Part shown: positions 8,704-17,235 of the stretch, in pieces
Position numbering within the stretch: the first letter of the stretch is position 1
How the letters are laid out: the number at the start of each line of letters is the position of its first letter
Source: Alphaproteobacteria bacterium
Lineage (GTDB): Bacteria; Pseudomonadota; Alphaproteobacteria; Sphingomonadales; Sphingomonadaceae
Direction of reading: 5' to 3'
NCBI GenBank assembly: GCA_030431435.1
Contig: JAUIJI010000021.1
Location: 1 to 32,397, forward strand
DNA: 32,397 nt
Translations under genes and position numbers: made by a program
Notes under the pieces: generated by a model
Seen by the model: the letters and a program-made list of their open reading frames with translations, nothing else
Told to the model about the DNA's origin: nothing
Databases searched by the model: none

Positions 8704-9261
8704 ATGGCCTCCAGAAGCGATGCGGGTGAAGACCCGATTGTCATCAAGAAGTACGCCAACCGGCGTCTCTACAACACCCAGTCATCCAGCTATATCACGT
8801 TGGATGATCTTGCTCGCATGACGCGTGATGGTGTCGATTTCCAGGTGCTGGACGCCAAGTCCGGCAATGACATCACGCACGCGATCCTGACCCAGATTAT
8901 CATGGAAGAGGAATCCAATGGGGAGCAGATGCTGCCGGTTAGCTTCCTGCGCCAGCTGATCTCGATGTATGGCAATTCCATGCAGGCGATGATGCCGCAT
9001 TACCTTGAAGCTTCTATGGACAGTTTCCGCGCCAACCAGGCCAAGATGCAGGAAGCGTTCAAGAACAGTATGAGCCCGGATGCTTTCACCAAGCTTGCCG
9101 AGAACAACATGGCGATGTTCCAGGCGGCTGCCGAGGCCTTCATTCCCAAGACAGATGCCGGCAAGTCCACTTCCTCCGCCGCCAATGATGCCGACGAGCT
9201 TTCCGAACTGCGCAAGCAGATGAAAGCCATGCAGGACAAGCTGGACACGATGGGCGATTGA
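8704..9261 (+). CDS. phaR: Polyhydroxyalkanoate synthesis regulator PhaR
   Basis: PhaR-type repressors bind DNA and polyhydroxyalkanoate granules and control phasin and PHA genes. The 185-residue protein begins with the conserved DNA-binding/PHB-accumulation N-domain (about residues 11-72: PIVIKKYANRRLYNTQ..SYITLDDLA..TRDGVDFQVLDAKSGNDITHAILTQI), followed by a PHB-accumulation segment (EEESNGEQMLPVSFLRQLISMYG) and a C-terminal heptad-like stretch (ADELSELRKQMKAMQDKLDTM) likely to form a coiled coil. The AGGAG at 8689-8693 supports the ATG. No phaC or phasin gene is in the window. Its promoter may lie within or next to the preceding terminator. Confidence 0.93.
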   Translation: MASRSDAGEDPIVIKKYANRRLYNTQSSSYITLDDLARMTRDGVDFQVLDAKSGNDITHAILTQIIMEEESNGEQMLPVSFLRQLISMYGNSMQAMMPHYLEASMDSFRANQAKMQEAFKNSMSPDAFTKLAENNMAMFQAAAEAFIPKTDAGKSTSSAANDADELSELRKQMKAMQDKLDTMGD

Positions 9262-9371
9262 TCGCTCGAACTGGTCGCGGCATTTTTCCATAAGTTGAGG
9301 CTCGACTTGTCGCTCTTCCAGCGGCAAGGCGTTGGCGCATTGTTTAACCATCAGGAACCTTCGGCCAGCAT

Positions 9372-10916
9372 ATGTCAGCCATCCGCCATGCATTGAACAC
9401 CCGCCGCGAAGACGATTTTGCTGCGTGGTACCAGGAAGTGATCTCCGCCGCTGACATGGCCGAGGAATCGGGCGTACGCGGGTGCATGGTCATCAGGCCT
9501 TGGGGCTATGGCATATGGGAGCGTATCCAGCGCCTGATGGATGACCGGATCAAGGCTGCCGGCGTCCAGAACTGTTATTTCCCGATCTTCATCCCTCTCG
9601 CCAATTTCGAGCGTGAGGCGGCGCATGTCGAAGGCTTTGCCAAGGAAATGGCGGTTGTTACCCATCATCGCCTGATCTCGGACGGGAAGGGTGGTCTGGT
9701 CCCCGATCCCGAGGCAAAGCTGGAAGAGCCGCTGGTCGTGCGTCCGACTTCTGAGACAATCATCGGCGATGCCATGGCGCGCTGGGTGCAGAGCTGGCGT
9801 GACCTGCCGCTGCTGACCAACCAGTGGGCCAATGTCGTGCGTTGGGAAATGCGCACCCGCATGTTCCTGCGCACCAGTGAGTTCCTGTGGCAGGAGGGAC
9901 ATACGGCCCATGTCGACAGGGAGGATGCACTGGCGGAAACGTACCGTGCGCTGGAAATGTACCGCGCCTGCGCCGAGGAAGATCTCGCCATGCCGGTAAT
10001 CGCGGGTGAGAAGCCCGAGAACGAGCGTTTCCCCGGTGCGGACGAGACCTGGTCGATCGAGGCGATGATGCAGGATGGCAAGGCCCTGCAGGCTGGTACC
10101 AGCCACTACCTCGGCACCAATTTTGCCCGTGCAGCCGGTATCAAATACCAGGACAAGGAAGGCGGGGAACAGCTCTGCCACACCACCAGCTGGGGCGTTT
10201 CGACCCGTCTTGTTGGCGGCGTAATCATGACACATGGCGACGATGATGGATTGCGCGTGCCGCCGAAGATCGCGCCGCACCAGATCGTGATCCTGCCCAT
10301 GCTGCGCGACAAGCCGGAGGACGAGGAACTCCTTGCCTATTGCGAGGAAGTGCGTGCGGCCCTCGCTGCGCAGTCTGCCTTGGGTGAACCTGTCCGCGTC
10401 CTCCTCGACAAGCGCCCCGGCAAGGCTGCTGCCAAGCGCTGGGACTATGTGCGCAAGGGTGCTCCCATTATCGTGGAGGTCGGCTCGCGCGATATGGCGG
10501 AAGGCAAGCTGGCCGTGCTGCGGCGCGACGCGATCTGGAACATGGAAAACGGCAAGAGCAACTTCGCCTTCACTCCTCGCGACGAGTTTACCGCGAAGGC
10601 TGCCGCGATGCTGGAGGAAATCCAGCAGAACCTGTTCAACGAAGCGCGCGAACGACGCGATGCCAACATCACGCGCGGCGTGACCAGCATGGACGATGTT
10701 GCAGCCCATTTCAGCGAGGACAAGCGTTATCCGGGCTGGCTCGAAGTGCAATGGTCCAAGCCCACGGGTGAAGCGCTGGAAAAGGTCGTCGAACAGTTGA
10801 AGGCCCTCAAGCTGACGCTGCGCAACGTCCCGCGTGATAGCGAGGCGGCGGATGGCACCTGCATCTTCACCGGCGAGCCTGCCGTTGAGCGGGTGCTCGT
10901 AGCGCGCGCTTATTGA
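9372..10916 (+). CDS. proS: Prolyl-tRNA synthetase, archaeal/eukaryotic-like (ProS type 3)
   Basis: This class II synthetase charges tRNA-Pro with proline. At 514 residues it is shorter than the roughly 570-residue bacterial type and lacks the editing insertion between motifs 2 and 3. It carries archaeal/eukaryotic-type signatures: motif 1 region MVIRPWGYGIWERIQ, motif 2 RWEMRTRMFLRTSEFLWQEGHTAH split around residue 165, the motif 3 region GVSTRLVGGVIMTHGDDDGL, and a C-terminus ending in an aromatic residue (LVARAY), as in that subfamily. The ATG at 9372 directly precedes the conserved N-terminus; a possible AGGAA lies 14 bases upstream, rather far. rnr follows after 79 bases. Confidence 0.93.
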   Translation: MSAIRHALNTRREDDFAAWYQEVISAADMAEESGVRGCMVIRPWGYGIWERIQRLMDDRIKAAGVQNCYFPIFIPLANFEREAAHVEGFAKEMAVVTHHRLISDGKGGLVPDPEAKLEEPLVVRPTSETIIGDAMARWVQSWRDLPLLTNQWANVVRWEMRTRMFLRTSEFLWQEGHTAHVDREDALAETYRALEMYRACAEEDLAMPVIAGEKPENERFPGADETWSIEAMMQDGKALQAGTSHYLGTNFARAAGIKYQDKEGGEQLCHTTSWGVSTRLVGGVIMTHGDDDGLRVPPKIAPHQIVILPMLRDKPEDEELLAYCEEVRAALAAQSALGEPVRVLLDKRPGKAAAKRWDYVRKGAPIIVEVGSRDMAEGKLAVLRRDAIWNMENGKSNFAFTPRDEFTAKAAAMLEEIQQNLFNEARERRDANITRGVTSMDDVAAHFSEDKRYPGWLEVQWSKPTGEALEKVVEQLKALKLTLRNVPRDSEAADGTCIFTGEPAVERVLVARAY

Positions 10917-10935
10917 CGGAAGCCGGGCTCCCGTC
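10915..10935 (+). repeat. Inverted repeat at the end of proS
   Basis: GACGGAAGC (10915-10923) pairs with GCTCCCGTC (10927-10935), eight pairs with one mismatch and a 3-base loop. It overlaps the last bases of the proS stop codon. No T-run follows, so it is a weak terminator candidate or an mRNA-stabilising hairpin. Confidence 0.35.
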
Positions 10936-10995
10936 AGCCAGCCAGCAAAGGCAACTTCGCTCGACATGACCGGGCAGTGTGCGTAGGGGCCGAAC

Positions 10996-13293
10996 ATGGC
11001 CAATCGCCCCAACACACGCAAATACGTCGGCCTGCCCAGCAAGGAGCAGGTCCTGGAATTCATCCAGTCTTCCGAAACAACCGTTGGGAAGCGCGAGATC
11101 GCCAAGCATTTCCGCCTGAAGGGGCAGGAAAAGATCGCCTTGAAGGCCCTGCTCAAGGACATGGCCGAAGAAGGCCTGATCGACGGGAAGAAGAGTGCAT
11201 TCCACCGCATGGGCGGTTTGCCCAAGGTCACCGTGCTGCGGATCGTCGAGATTGACGAAGGCGAGCCCATCGCCATTCCCGAAACATGGCAGCCTGATGA
11301 TGCCACTCCGCCGCCGCGCGTACGGGTAATTGAACGCAAGAAGCAGGCTGCGCTGCGCACAGGTGACCGCATTCTGGCCCGCACGGAAGAGGCGGGGCGG
11401 GGGTTCATTGCTCACCCGATGAAGAAGCTGCCGTCACAGGATGGCGCGGTTCTCGGCGTCATCGAGATGGACGGTTCGGGCAAGGCGTGGCTCGCCCCGG
11501 TCGACAAGAAGATCCGCAATTCCTCTCCCGTAAAGGATGTCGGCGGGGCGGAAGAGGGCCAGCTTGTGCTTGCCGAACCCGCCGGGCGCTCTCCGCGTGC
11601 AGGGGTAAACGTGATCGAGGTGCTGGGCGATCCGCTCGCGCCGCGATCCTACAGCCTGATCGCGATCCACAAGTTCGGTATTCCGCACATCTTCTCCGAT
11701 CTGGTCGAGAAGGAGGCGCAGGCCGCCGCGCGCCTGCCATTGAACGAGGAAAAGCGGGAGGACCTGCGGCACATCCCGATTGTCGCAATCGATCCCGCAG
11801 ATGCACGCGATCACGACGATGCCATCTGGGCCGAGCCCGACGGGAAGGGCGGTTTCAATGCCCTCGTCGCGATTGCTGACGTATCGTACTACGTTCGCCC
11901 CGGCGGCGCGCTCGACCGCGAAGCGCGCCGCCGGGGCAATTCGGTTTATTTCCCGGACCGCGTCGTGCCGATGCTGCCGGAAATCCTGTCAGCCGATTCC
12001 TGTTCGCTCAGGCAGGACGAACCGCGCGCAGCGATGGTCTGCCACATGCACATTTCCGGCGATGGCAAGGTGAGCGAATGGCGATTCACGCGTGCCATTG
12101 TGACGATTGCCGAAAACATTGCTTACGAGGATGCGCAGGCGCGGATCGACGAAGGGAACGCTGGCGACAACCTGCAGAACCTGTTCGCGGCATGGAAAGC
12201 GCTGGCCTCTGCCCGCAATGACCGCGATCCGCTCGACCTCGACTTGCCCGAACGCCGCGTCCAGCTCGATGAAAAGGGCCGCATAACCGAGATCGCCGTG
12301 CGCGAACGGCTCGATGCGCATCGTGTGGTCGAAGATTTCATGATCGCGGCCAATGTCGCGGCGGCCAAGGCGCTGGAAGCCAAGACCAGCCCGGTCGTCT
12401 ATCGCATCCACGAACCGCCAACGCGCGAAAAGCTGGTGGCGCTGCGTGAATATTTCGACAGTATCGGCAAGAAGCTGGCCTTGGGACAGGTCATTACGCC
12501 GGGCCTGTTCAACCGCATGATGAAGGACATCAGCGACGAAAGCGAAAAGGCGCTGGTGATGGAAGCCGTGCTGCGCAGCCAGACGCAGGCCTATTACGGG
12601 CCGCAGAACGCCGGCCATTTCGGGCTGGCGCTGGGGTCATACGCGCATTTCACCTCGCCCATCCGGCGCTATGCGGACTTGCTGGTGCACCGCGCGCTGG
12701 TGGACGCCTATGGACTTGAACAGCCCAAGCCGAAGGGTGATCTCGACCTGCCGCCGCACACCGGCCTGTCGCAACAGGATCGCGACGATCTGGCAAAGAT
12801 CACCGATGCGATCAGCTTGACAGAGCGGCGCGCGATGGAGGCAGAGCGCGACACGATCGATCGCTACGTCGCCGCCTGGCTTTCTGCACGGGTTGGCGAG
12901 GTGTTCGACACCCGCATCACCGGCGTGCAGAAGTTCGGCTTCTTCGCCACTATCGAAAAGTTGGGTGGTGACGGGCTGGTGCCGGTCTCCGCATTGGGCC
13001 GTGAGTACTTCCGCTATGACGAAGGCGCGCATGCGCTGATCGGCGAAGATACGGGCGAAAAGTATACCGTGGGCGACAGGCTGAAGCTGAAACTTGCCGA
13101 AGCCAATCCGCTGACGGGTGCGCTGAAGTTCGAGCCTGTCGATTCAGAAGGCAAGCCCATCGAACCGCGGGGCAGCCGCCCGCAGCGCAGGGACCGTGGC
13201 CCACGCAAGGACAGGGCTGGCAAGCATCAGGTCGGCAAGCGCGGCCGCCCGGGCAATATCCGGCATCAGGGGCGGGGCAAGAAGAAACGCTGA
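10996..13293 (+). CDS. rnr: Ribonuclease R
   Basis: RNase R is the processive 3'-to-5' exoribonuclease that degrades structured RNA, including rRNA fragments and tmRNA-tagged messages. The 765-residue protein has an N-terminal winged-helix segment (about 10-75), cold-shock/OB domains, the RNB catalytic domain with the metal-binding acidic cluster DPADARDHDDAIW (about 266-278), an S1 domain near residues 630-715, and a very basic Arg/Lys/Gly-rich tail (GSRPQRRDRGPRKDRAGK...) as is common in the family. GTAGGGG at 10984-10990 is a good ribosome-binding site for the ATG. It may share a transcript with proS; the UspA-like gene converges on it with a seven-base gap. Confidence 0.96.
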   Translation: MANRPNTRKYVGLPSKEQVLEFIQSSETTVGKREIAKHFRLKGQEKIALKALLKDMAEEGLIDGKKSAFHRMGGLPKVTVLRIVEIDEGEPIAIPETWQPDDATPPPRVRVIERKKQAALRTGDRILARTEEAGRGFIAHPMKKLPSQDGAVLGVIEMDGSGKAWLAPVDKKIRNSSPVKDVGGAEEGQLVLAEPAGRSPRAGVNVIEVLGDPLAPRSYSLIAIHKFGIPHIFSDLVEKEAQAAARLPLNEEKREDLRHIPIVAIDPADARDHDDAIWAEPDGKGGFNALVAIADVSYYVRPGGALDREARRRGNSVYFPDRVVPMLPEILSADSCSLRQDEPRAAMVCHMHISGDGKVSEWRFTRAIVTIAENIAYEDAQARIDEGNAGDNLQNLFAAWKALASARNDRDPLDLDLPERRVQLDEKGRITEIAVRERLDAHRVVEDFMIAANVAAAKALEAKTSPVVYRIHEPPTREKLVALREYFDSIGKKLALGQVITPGLFNRMMKDISDESEKALVMEAVLRSQTQAYYGPQNAGHFGLALGSYAHFTSPIRRYADLLVHRALVDAYGLEQPKPKGDLDLPPHTGLSQQDRDDLAKITDAISLTERRAMEAERDTIDRYVAAWLSARVGEVFDTRITGVQKFGFFATIEKLGGDGLVPVSALGREYFRYDEGAHALIGEDTGEKYTVGDRLKLKLAEANPLTGALKFEPVDSEGKPIEPRGSRPQRRDRGPRKDRAGKHQVGKRGRPGNIRHQGRGKKKR

Positions 13294-13300
13294 AGCGTGC

Positions 13301-13753
13301 CTAGCTCAAGCGGTCGAGCTCTTCCTCGCTCAGCGCTCCGGGCACGATGAAAAGCGGGCAGGGCAGCATGCCGACGCATGCGGAGAAGTGGCTCACCAGC
13401 GGTCCCGGATGGCCCTCGGGCGCTGCACCCAGAACGAGGGCGGCCACTTCGGGATGGTCTTCGAGATATTCGGAAATCACCGTCTTCCCGTCACCGACAC
13501 GAACGGCGATTTGCGGCATCTTGCCGCTTTCCACCATCAGTTCGCCCGCGGCACCATTGGCAAGGATTTCCGCACGGTCTCGCGCTTCTTCCTCAATCGT
13601 GGCCTGCACGCCGCCGAATGCATTGAAGGCCTGCTTGGGGACGAGGGCAAGCAGATGCACGACGCCGCCCGTCTTTGCTGCGCGGCGAGCAGCGAAGCGC
13701 AGCGCGACGCGCGCCTCTTCCGTCTCGTCCACGATAGCCAGATAAACACGCAT
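13301..13753 (-). CDS. Universal stress protein (UspA family)
   Basis: This 150-residue single-domain protein has the UspA fold pattern: N-terminal strand MRVYLAIVDETEEARVALRFAARRA, the central helix with QATIEEEARDRAEIL, and the closing region AALVLGAAPEGHPGPLVSHFSACVGMLPCPLFIVPG. The ATP-binding motif (Gx2Gx9G[ST]) is not matched cleanly, so it may be of the non-ATP-binding class. A GGGGAG ribosome-binding site precedes the ATG. It diverges from pdhC and converges on rnr. Its role can only be given as general stress response. Confidence 0.85.
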   Translation of the reverse strand: MRVYLAIVDETEEARVALRFAARRAAKTGGVVHLLALVPKQAFNAFGGVQATIEEEARDRAEILANGAAGELMVESGKMPQIAVRVGDGKTVISEYLEDHPEVAALVLGAAPEGHPGPLVSHFSACVGMLPCPLFIVPGALSEEELDRLS

Positions 13754-13894
13754 TCAAAATTCTCCCCGAAGCGGTGCGAAATATCATCTGAAAGATGCAA
13801 TCGCGCAAGAACCTTGCACCCCAGCGGCAAATTGGCCAGAGACTGAAAGCACGACGCAGCCTCTGCAAAGACCCAAAAGGATACGCGCACAACC

Positions 13895-15202
13895 ATGCCG
13901 ATTGCCATCAAGATGCCCGCCCTTTCACCGACCATGGAGGAAGGAACTCTCAGTAAGTGGCTCGTGAAGGTCGGGGACCAGGTCTCAGCCGGTGACATTA
14001 TGGCAGAGATCGAGACCGACAAGGCCACGATGGAGTTCGAAGCGGTGGATGAAGGCGTCATCGCGCATATCCAGGTGGAAGAAGGCACCGAAGGCGTGGC
14101 CGTTGGCACGGTGATCGCGACACTCGCTGAAGAAGGTGAGGATCCTGGCGATGTGAAACCCGCTGGTGGCGGCGATGCCGCACCGGCTCCTGCTCCTGCC
14201 AAGGAAGAGGCGAAAGAGGAAAAGCCCGCACCTGCTCCGACAGAAAAACCGTCTGCGGTATTGGCAACAACGCCTGCCCCGGCTCCGGCGCCCTCGGGCG
14301 ACCGCATCATCGCTTCGCCGCTGGCCAAACGGATTGCGGAACAGAAGGGCATCGATCTTTCCAGCGTTAAGGGCTCCGGCCCCAACGGCCGTATCGTCAA
14401 GGCGGATGTCGAAGGCGCCAAGCCCGGCGCTGCTGCTCCCGCACAAGCTGCGGCGGCTCCTGCAGCCAAGCCTGCGCCCCCTGCGGCACCTGCAGAAGCG
14501 CAGGATTTTGGCATTCCGCACGAAGTCGAAAAGCTCAACGGCATGCGCAAGACCATCGCGCGCCGCCTGACCGAATCGAAGCAGCAGATCCCGCATATCT
14601 ACCTTACCGTGGACATCCGGCTGGACGCGCTGCTCAAGCTGCGCAGCGAACTGAACGCCACGCTCGAATCGCAGGGCGTGAAGCTTTCTGTGAACGACCT
14701 GCTGATCAAGGCGCTGGCCAAGTCGCTGATGGCGGTGCCGGTGTGCAATGTGCAGTTCGCTGGCGACACACTGCTGAAGTTCAGCCGCGCGGATATCTCG
14801 GTTGCGGTGTCGATCGATGGTGGCCTGATCACGCCGATCGTGAAGGATGCCGGCTCCAAGGCGGTTTCCGCAATCTCTACCGAGATGAAGGACCTTGCCG
14901 GCCGTGCGCGCGAAGGCAAGTTGTCGCCTGAGGAATACCAGGGCGGCACCGCCTCGTTGTCCAACATGGGCATGTTCGGCATCAAGCAGTTCGAAGCCGT
15001 CATCAACCCGCCGCAGGCAATGATCATGGCCATCGGCGCGGGCGAGAAGCGTCCTTACGTGGTCAATGACAGCCTTCAGATCGCCACGGTGATGAGCGCC
15101 ACGGGCAGCTTTGACCACCGCGCGATTGACGGTGCAGACGGTGCGCAGCTGATGAAGGTGTTCAAGGAACTGATCGAAAACCCGCTGGGGCTGCTGGCGT
15201 AA
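13895..15202 (+). CDS. pdhC: Pyruvate dehydrogenase E2, dihydrolipoamide acetyltransferase
   Basis: E2 transfers the acetyl group from lipoamide to CoA in the pyruvate dehydrogenase complex. The 435-residue protein has one lipoyl domain (about 1-80) with the modified Lys43 in [15 protein letters not shown], an Ala/Pro/Glu-rich linker, a peripheral-subunit-binding domain (about 143-178, [20 protein letters not shown]), a second Ala/Pro linker and the catalytic domain ending in [16 protein letters not shown] (DHRxxDG, about 407-413). This is the mitochondrial-like, pyruvate-specific form. AAAAGGA precedes the ATG. E1 genes (pdhA, pdhB) are not adjacent; E3 (lpdA) follows, separated by a thioesterase gene. 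Confidence 0.96.
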   Translation: MPIAIKMPALSPTMEEGTLSKWLVKVGDQVSAGDIMAEIETDKATMEFEAVDEGVIAHIQVEEGTEGVAVGTVIATLAEEGEDPGDVKPAGGGDAAPAPAPAKEEAKEEKPAPAPTEKPSAVLATTPAPAPAPSGDRIIASPLAKRIAEQKGIDLSSVKGSGPNGRIVKADVEGAKPGAAAPAQAAAAPAAKPAPPAAPAEAQDFGIPHEVEKLNGMRKTIARRLTESKQQIPHIYLTVDIRLDALLKLRSELNATLESQGVKLSVNDLLIKALAKSLMAVPVCNVQFAGDTLLKFSRADISVAVSIDGGLITPIVKDAGSKAVSAISTEMKDLAGRAREGKLSPEEYQGGTASLSNMGMFGIKQFEAVINPPQAMIMAIGAGEKRPYVVNDSLQIATVMSATGSFDHRAIDGADGAQLMKVFKELIENPLGLLA

Positions 15203-15224
15203 GGAAGGCGCTGATGGCCTTTCC
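15203..15224 (+). terminator. Possible weak terminator after pdhC
   Basis: Directly behind the stop codon GGAAGGC (15203-15209) can pair with GCCTTTCC (15217-15224), with one bulged T and a 7-base loop. There is no proper T-tract, so the call is tentative. The rest of the 163-base gap holds a tandem repeat and a palindrome listed separately. Confidence 0.25.
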
Positions 15225-15331
15225 TACCTTCCCACATAGCCGCCAGACCAGCGTCATGATTATCGCAACGATGCTTGTGAACGTGATTCGCCAGGCATCT
15301 GAAAACAGGCGATCTTTTTTAGCTCTGAACC

Positions 15332-15359
15332 GTGTTCCATGTGTTCCATCCTGCAGGAT
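15332..15359 (+). repeat. Tandem 9-bp repeat plus 12-bp palindrome before the thioesterase gene
   Basis: GTGTTCCAT occurs twice without a gap (15332-15340, 15341-15349) and runs into the perfect palindrome ATCCTGCAGGAT (15348-15359). The AGGA of the thioesterase ribosome-binding site is the right half of the palindrome. It could be a regulator-binding site or a leader element. Confidence 0.45.
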
Positions 15360-15365
15360 TGGCGC

Positions 15366-15752
15366 ATGACAGAGGCCGAGATCCACGCAGGCCGCGATCC
15401 GGCCATTCGCGTAACCGCCATGCCACGTGACACAAACGCCTATGGCGATATCTTTGGTGGCTGGCTGGTTAGCATCATGGACAATGCTGCCGGACTTACC
15501 GCTGCCCGCCATTCTCGAGGCCGCGCCGTAACTGTGGCGATGGACAGCATGCAGTTTCTCGAACCGGTGCAGGTGGGCTGCGAGGTCTCGGTTTATACCG
15601 AGATCGAGAAAGTCGGCCGCAGCAGCATGGTAATCGCGGTGGAAGCATGGCGGCGCGAGCGCCATTCGGAAGCCGCATCAAAAGTAACACAGGCGAAGTT
15701 CACCTTCGTCGCAATCGATGATGATGGCCGTCCGCGGCCGGTAAATGCTTAG
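15366..15752 (+). CDS. Acyl-CoA thioesterase (YciA-like hotdog fold)
   Basis: This predicted cytoplasmic thioesterase hydrolyses acyl-CoA to free acid and CoA. The 128-residue protein has the YciA/BACH pattern: TAMPRDTNAYGDIFGGWLVSIMDNAA, in which the Asn and Asp of the hotdog active site lie, followed by AVTVAMDSMQFLEPVQVGCEVSVYTEIEKVGRSSM. The ATG at 15366 has AGGA seven bases upstream; a longer frame from 15339 exists but adds only unconserved residues. Its position between the E2 and E3 genes of pyruvate dehydrogenase, 11 bases ahead of lpdA, suggests a link with acetyl-CoA or free-CoA balance; that is inference. Confidence 0.88.
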   Translation: MTEAEIHAGRDPAIRVTAMPRDTNAYGDIFGGWLVSIMDNAAGLTAARHSRGRAVTVAMDSMQFLEPVQVGCEVSVYTEIEKVGRSSMVIAVEAWRRERHSEAASKVTQAKFTFVAIDDDGRPRPVNA

Positions 15753-15763
15753 GAGTTCAAGAC

Positions 15764-17176
15764 GTGGCAGCCAGCTATGACGTAATCGTTCTCGGTTCGG
15801 GTCCCGGCGGATATGTTGCCGCCATTCGCTGTGCGCAGCTGGGGCTGAAGACCGCGATTGTCGAGCGTGAGAACCTTGGCGGCATCTGCCTCAACTGGGG
15901 CTGCATTCCCACCAAGGCGCTGCTGCGTTCGGCGGAAATCCTGCATTATGCGCAGCATGCCAAGGATTACGGCCTGAAGATCGCTGGCGAGATCGAGGCG
16001 GATCTTGAGGCCGTGGTGAAGCGCAGCCGCGGTGTGGCCAAGCAGCTGAACCAGGGCGTCACGCACCTGATGAAGAAGAACAAGATCACCGTCCATATGG
16101 GCGAAGGCACCATGACCGGAGCCACCACCATGACGGTGAAGGGGGAGAAGGGCGAGGAGAAGCTCTCGGCCAGGCACGTCATCGTCGCCACTGGCGCGCG
16201 TGCGCGCGACCTGCCTTTCGCCAAGGCAGACGGCAAGCGCGTGTGGACCTATCGCCACGCGATGACGCCTTCGGAAATGCCGAAGAAGCTGCTGGTCATC
16301 GGCTCCGGCGCAATCGGCATCGAATTCGCCAGCTTCTACAATGACATGGGCTGCGATGTTACCGTAGTCGAAATGCTCGACCGGATCGTGCCGGTGGAAG
16401 ACAAGGACGTGTCGGCCTTCCTCGAAAAGGCGCTGACCAAGCAGGGCATCACGATCAAGGCCGGTGCCGGTGTGGATGAACTGAAGGTCTCCGACAAGGG
16501 CGTGACCGCCAAGATCAAGAACAAGGATGGCAAGGTCGAGACAACCGAGTTCAGCCACTGCATCACCGCGATCGGCATCATGCCGAACACCGAGAATATC
16601 GGCCTTGAAAAGCTGGTGGAGATGGATCGCGGCTTCATCCAGATCGATCCCTATGGCCGCACCAAGTCAAAGGGCTTGTGGGCTATCGGCGATTGCACCC
16701 CGGGGCCGTGGCTGGCGCACAAGGCGAGCCACGAGGGCGTAACCTGCGCCGAAGCCATTGCGCAGGAACTGGGCAAGAAAGACCTCCATCCGCACCCGCT
16801 TGATCGCAACAATATCCCGGGTTGCACCTATTGCCACCCGCAGATCGCCTCTGTCGGGATGACCGAGGCCAAGGCGAAGGAAGCCGGATACGATGTGAAG
16901 GTCGGGATGTTCCCTTTCATCGGCAACGGCAAGGCCATCGCGCTGGGCGAAGCAGAAGGTTTCACCAAGACGGTGTTCGATGCCAAGACCGGCGAATTGC
17001 TCGGCGCGCACATGATCGGTGCGGAAGTGACCGAGATGATCCAGGGCTATGTCGTGGGCAAGACACTGGAGACCACCGAGGCAGAACTGATGCAGACGGT
17101 ATTCCCGCACCCGACCATTTCCGAAAGCATGCACGAAAGCGTACTCGCTGCTTACGGGCGGGCGCTGCATATCTGA
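15764..17176 (+). CDS. lpdA: Dihydrolipoyl dehydrogenase (E3)
   Basis: E3 reoxidises dihydrolipoamide with NAD+ through FAD and a disulfide, in the 2-oxoacid dehydrogenase complexes. The 470-residue protein has the FAD-binding GSGPGGYVAA (11-20), the redox pair GGICLNWGCIPTKALL with Cys42 and Cys47, the NAD-binding GSGAIGIEFASFY near 180, and the C-terminal His-Glu pair in HPTISESMHE (about 449-454). Translation starts at GTG (15764), supported by AGGAG eight bases upstream at 15751-15755. It is the last gene of the pdhC-thioesterase-lpdA group and converges on the methyltransferase gene. Confidence 0.96.
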   Translation: MAASYDVIVLGSGPGGYVAAIRCAQLGLKTAIVERENLGGICLNWGCIPTKALLRSAEILHYAQHAKDYGLKIAGEIEADLEAVVKRSRGVAKQLNQGVTHLMKKNKITVHMGEGTMTGATTMTVKGEKGEEKLSARHVIVATGARARDLPFAKADGKRVWTYRHAMTPSEMPKKLLVIGSGAIGIEFASFYNDMGCDVTVVEMLDRIVPVEDKDVSAFLEKALTKQGITIKAGAGVDELKVSDKGVTAKIKNKDGKVETTEFSHCITAIGIMPNTENIGLEKLVEMDRGFIQIDPYGRTKSKGLWAIGDCTPGPWLAHKASHEGVTCAEAIAQELGKKDLHPHPLDRNNIPGCTYCHPQIASVGMTEAKAKEAGYDVKVGMFPFIGNGKAIALGEAEGFTKTVFDAKTGELLGAHMIGAEVTEMIQGYVVGKTLETTEAELMQTVFPHPTISESMHESVLAAYGRALHI

Positions 17177-17221
17177 AGGTGTAGTGCCGGCCTGAAGCAG
17201 CCAAGCGGCAGCGTGAAAGGG

Positions 17222-17235
17222 GCTGGTGGACCAGC
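17222..17235. terminator. Short hairpin between convergent lpdA and methyltransferase genes
   Basis: GCTGG (17222-17226) and CCAGC (17231-17235) enclose a TGGA loop, next to the TAA of the leftward gene. It is short and lacks a T-run, so it is only a candidate terminator. Confidence 0.25.

Noticed and set aside
9375-11408. Long open frame on the minus strand (677 codons) across proS and the start of rnr
   Set aside because: It is antisense to two clearly recognised genes, its translation resembles no family, and long antisense frames are expected from GC-rich codon use.
14160-14500. Repeated Ala/Pro/Glu-rich segments in pdhC that look like a tandem repeat
   Set aside because: These are the normal flexible linkers between lipoyl, binding and catalytic domains of E2.
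13537-14556. Minus-strand frame of 339 codons across the usp/pdhC divergent region
   Set aside because: It is Ala/Gly/Ser-rich mirror coding of the pdhC lipoyl linker and conflicts with both real genes.
13985-15118. Open frame of 377 codons on the minus strand inside pdhC
   Set aside because: It is a low-complexity Arg/His-rich antisense translation of the E2 gene, without ribosome-binding site or recognisable domain.
15749-16558. Minus-strand frame of 269 codons inside lpdA
   Set aside because: It is antisense to a complete E3 gene with all catalytic motifs in the plus frame.
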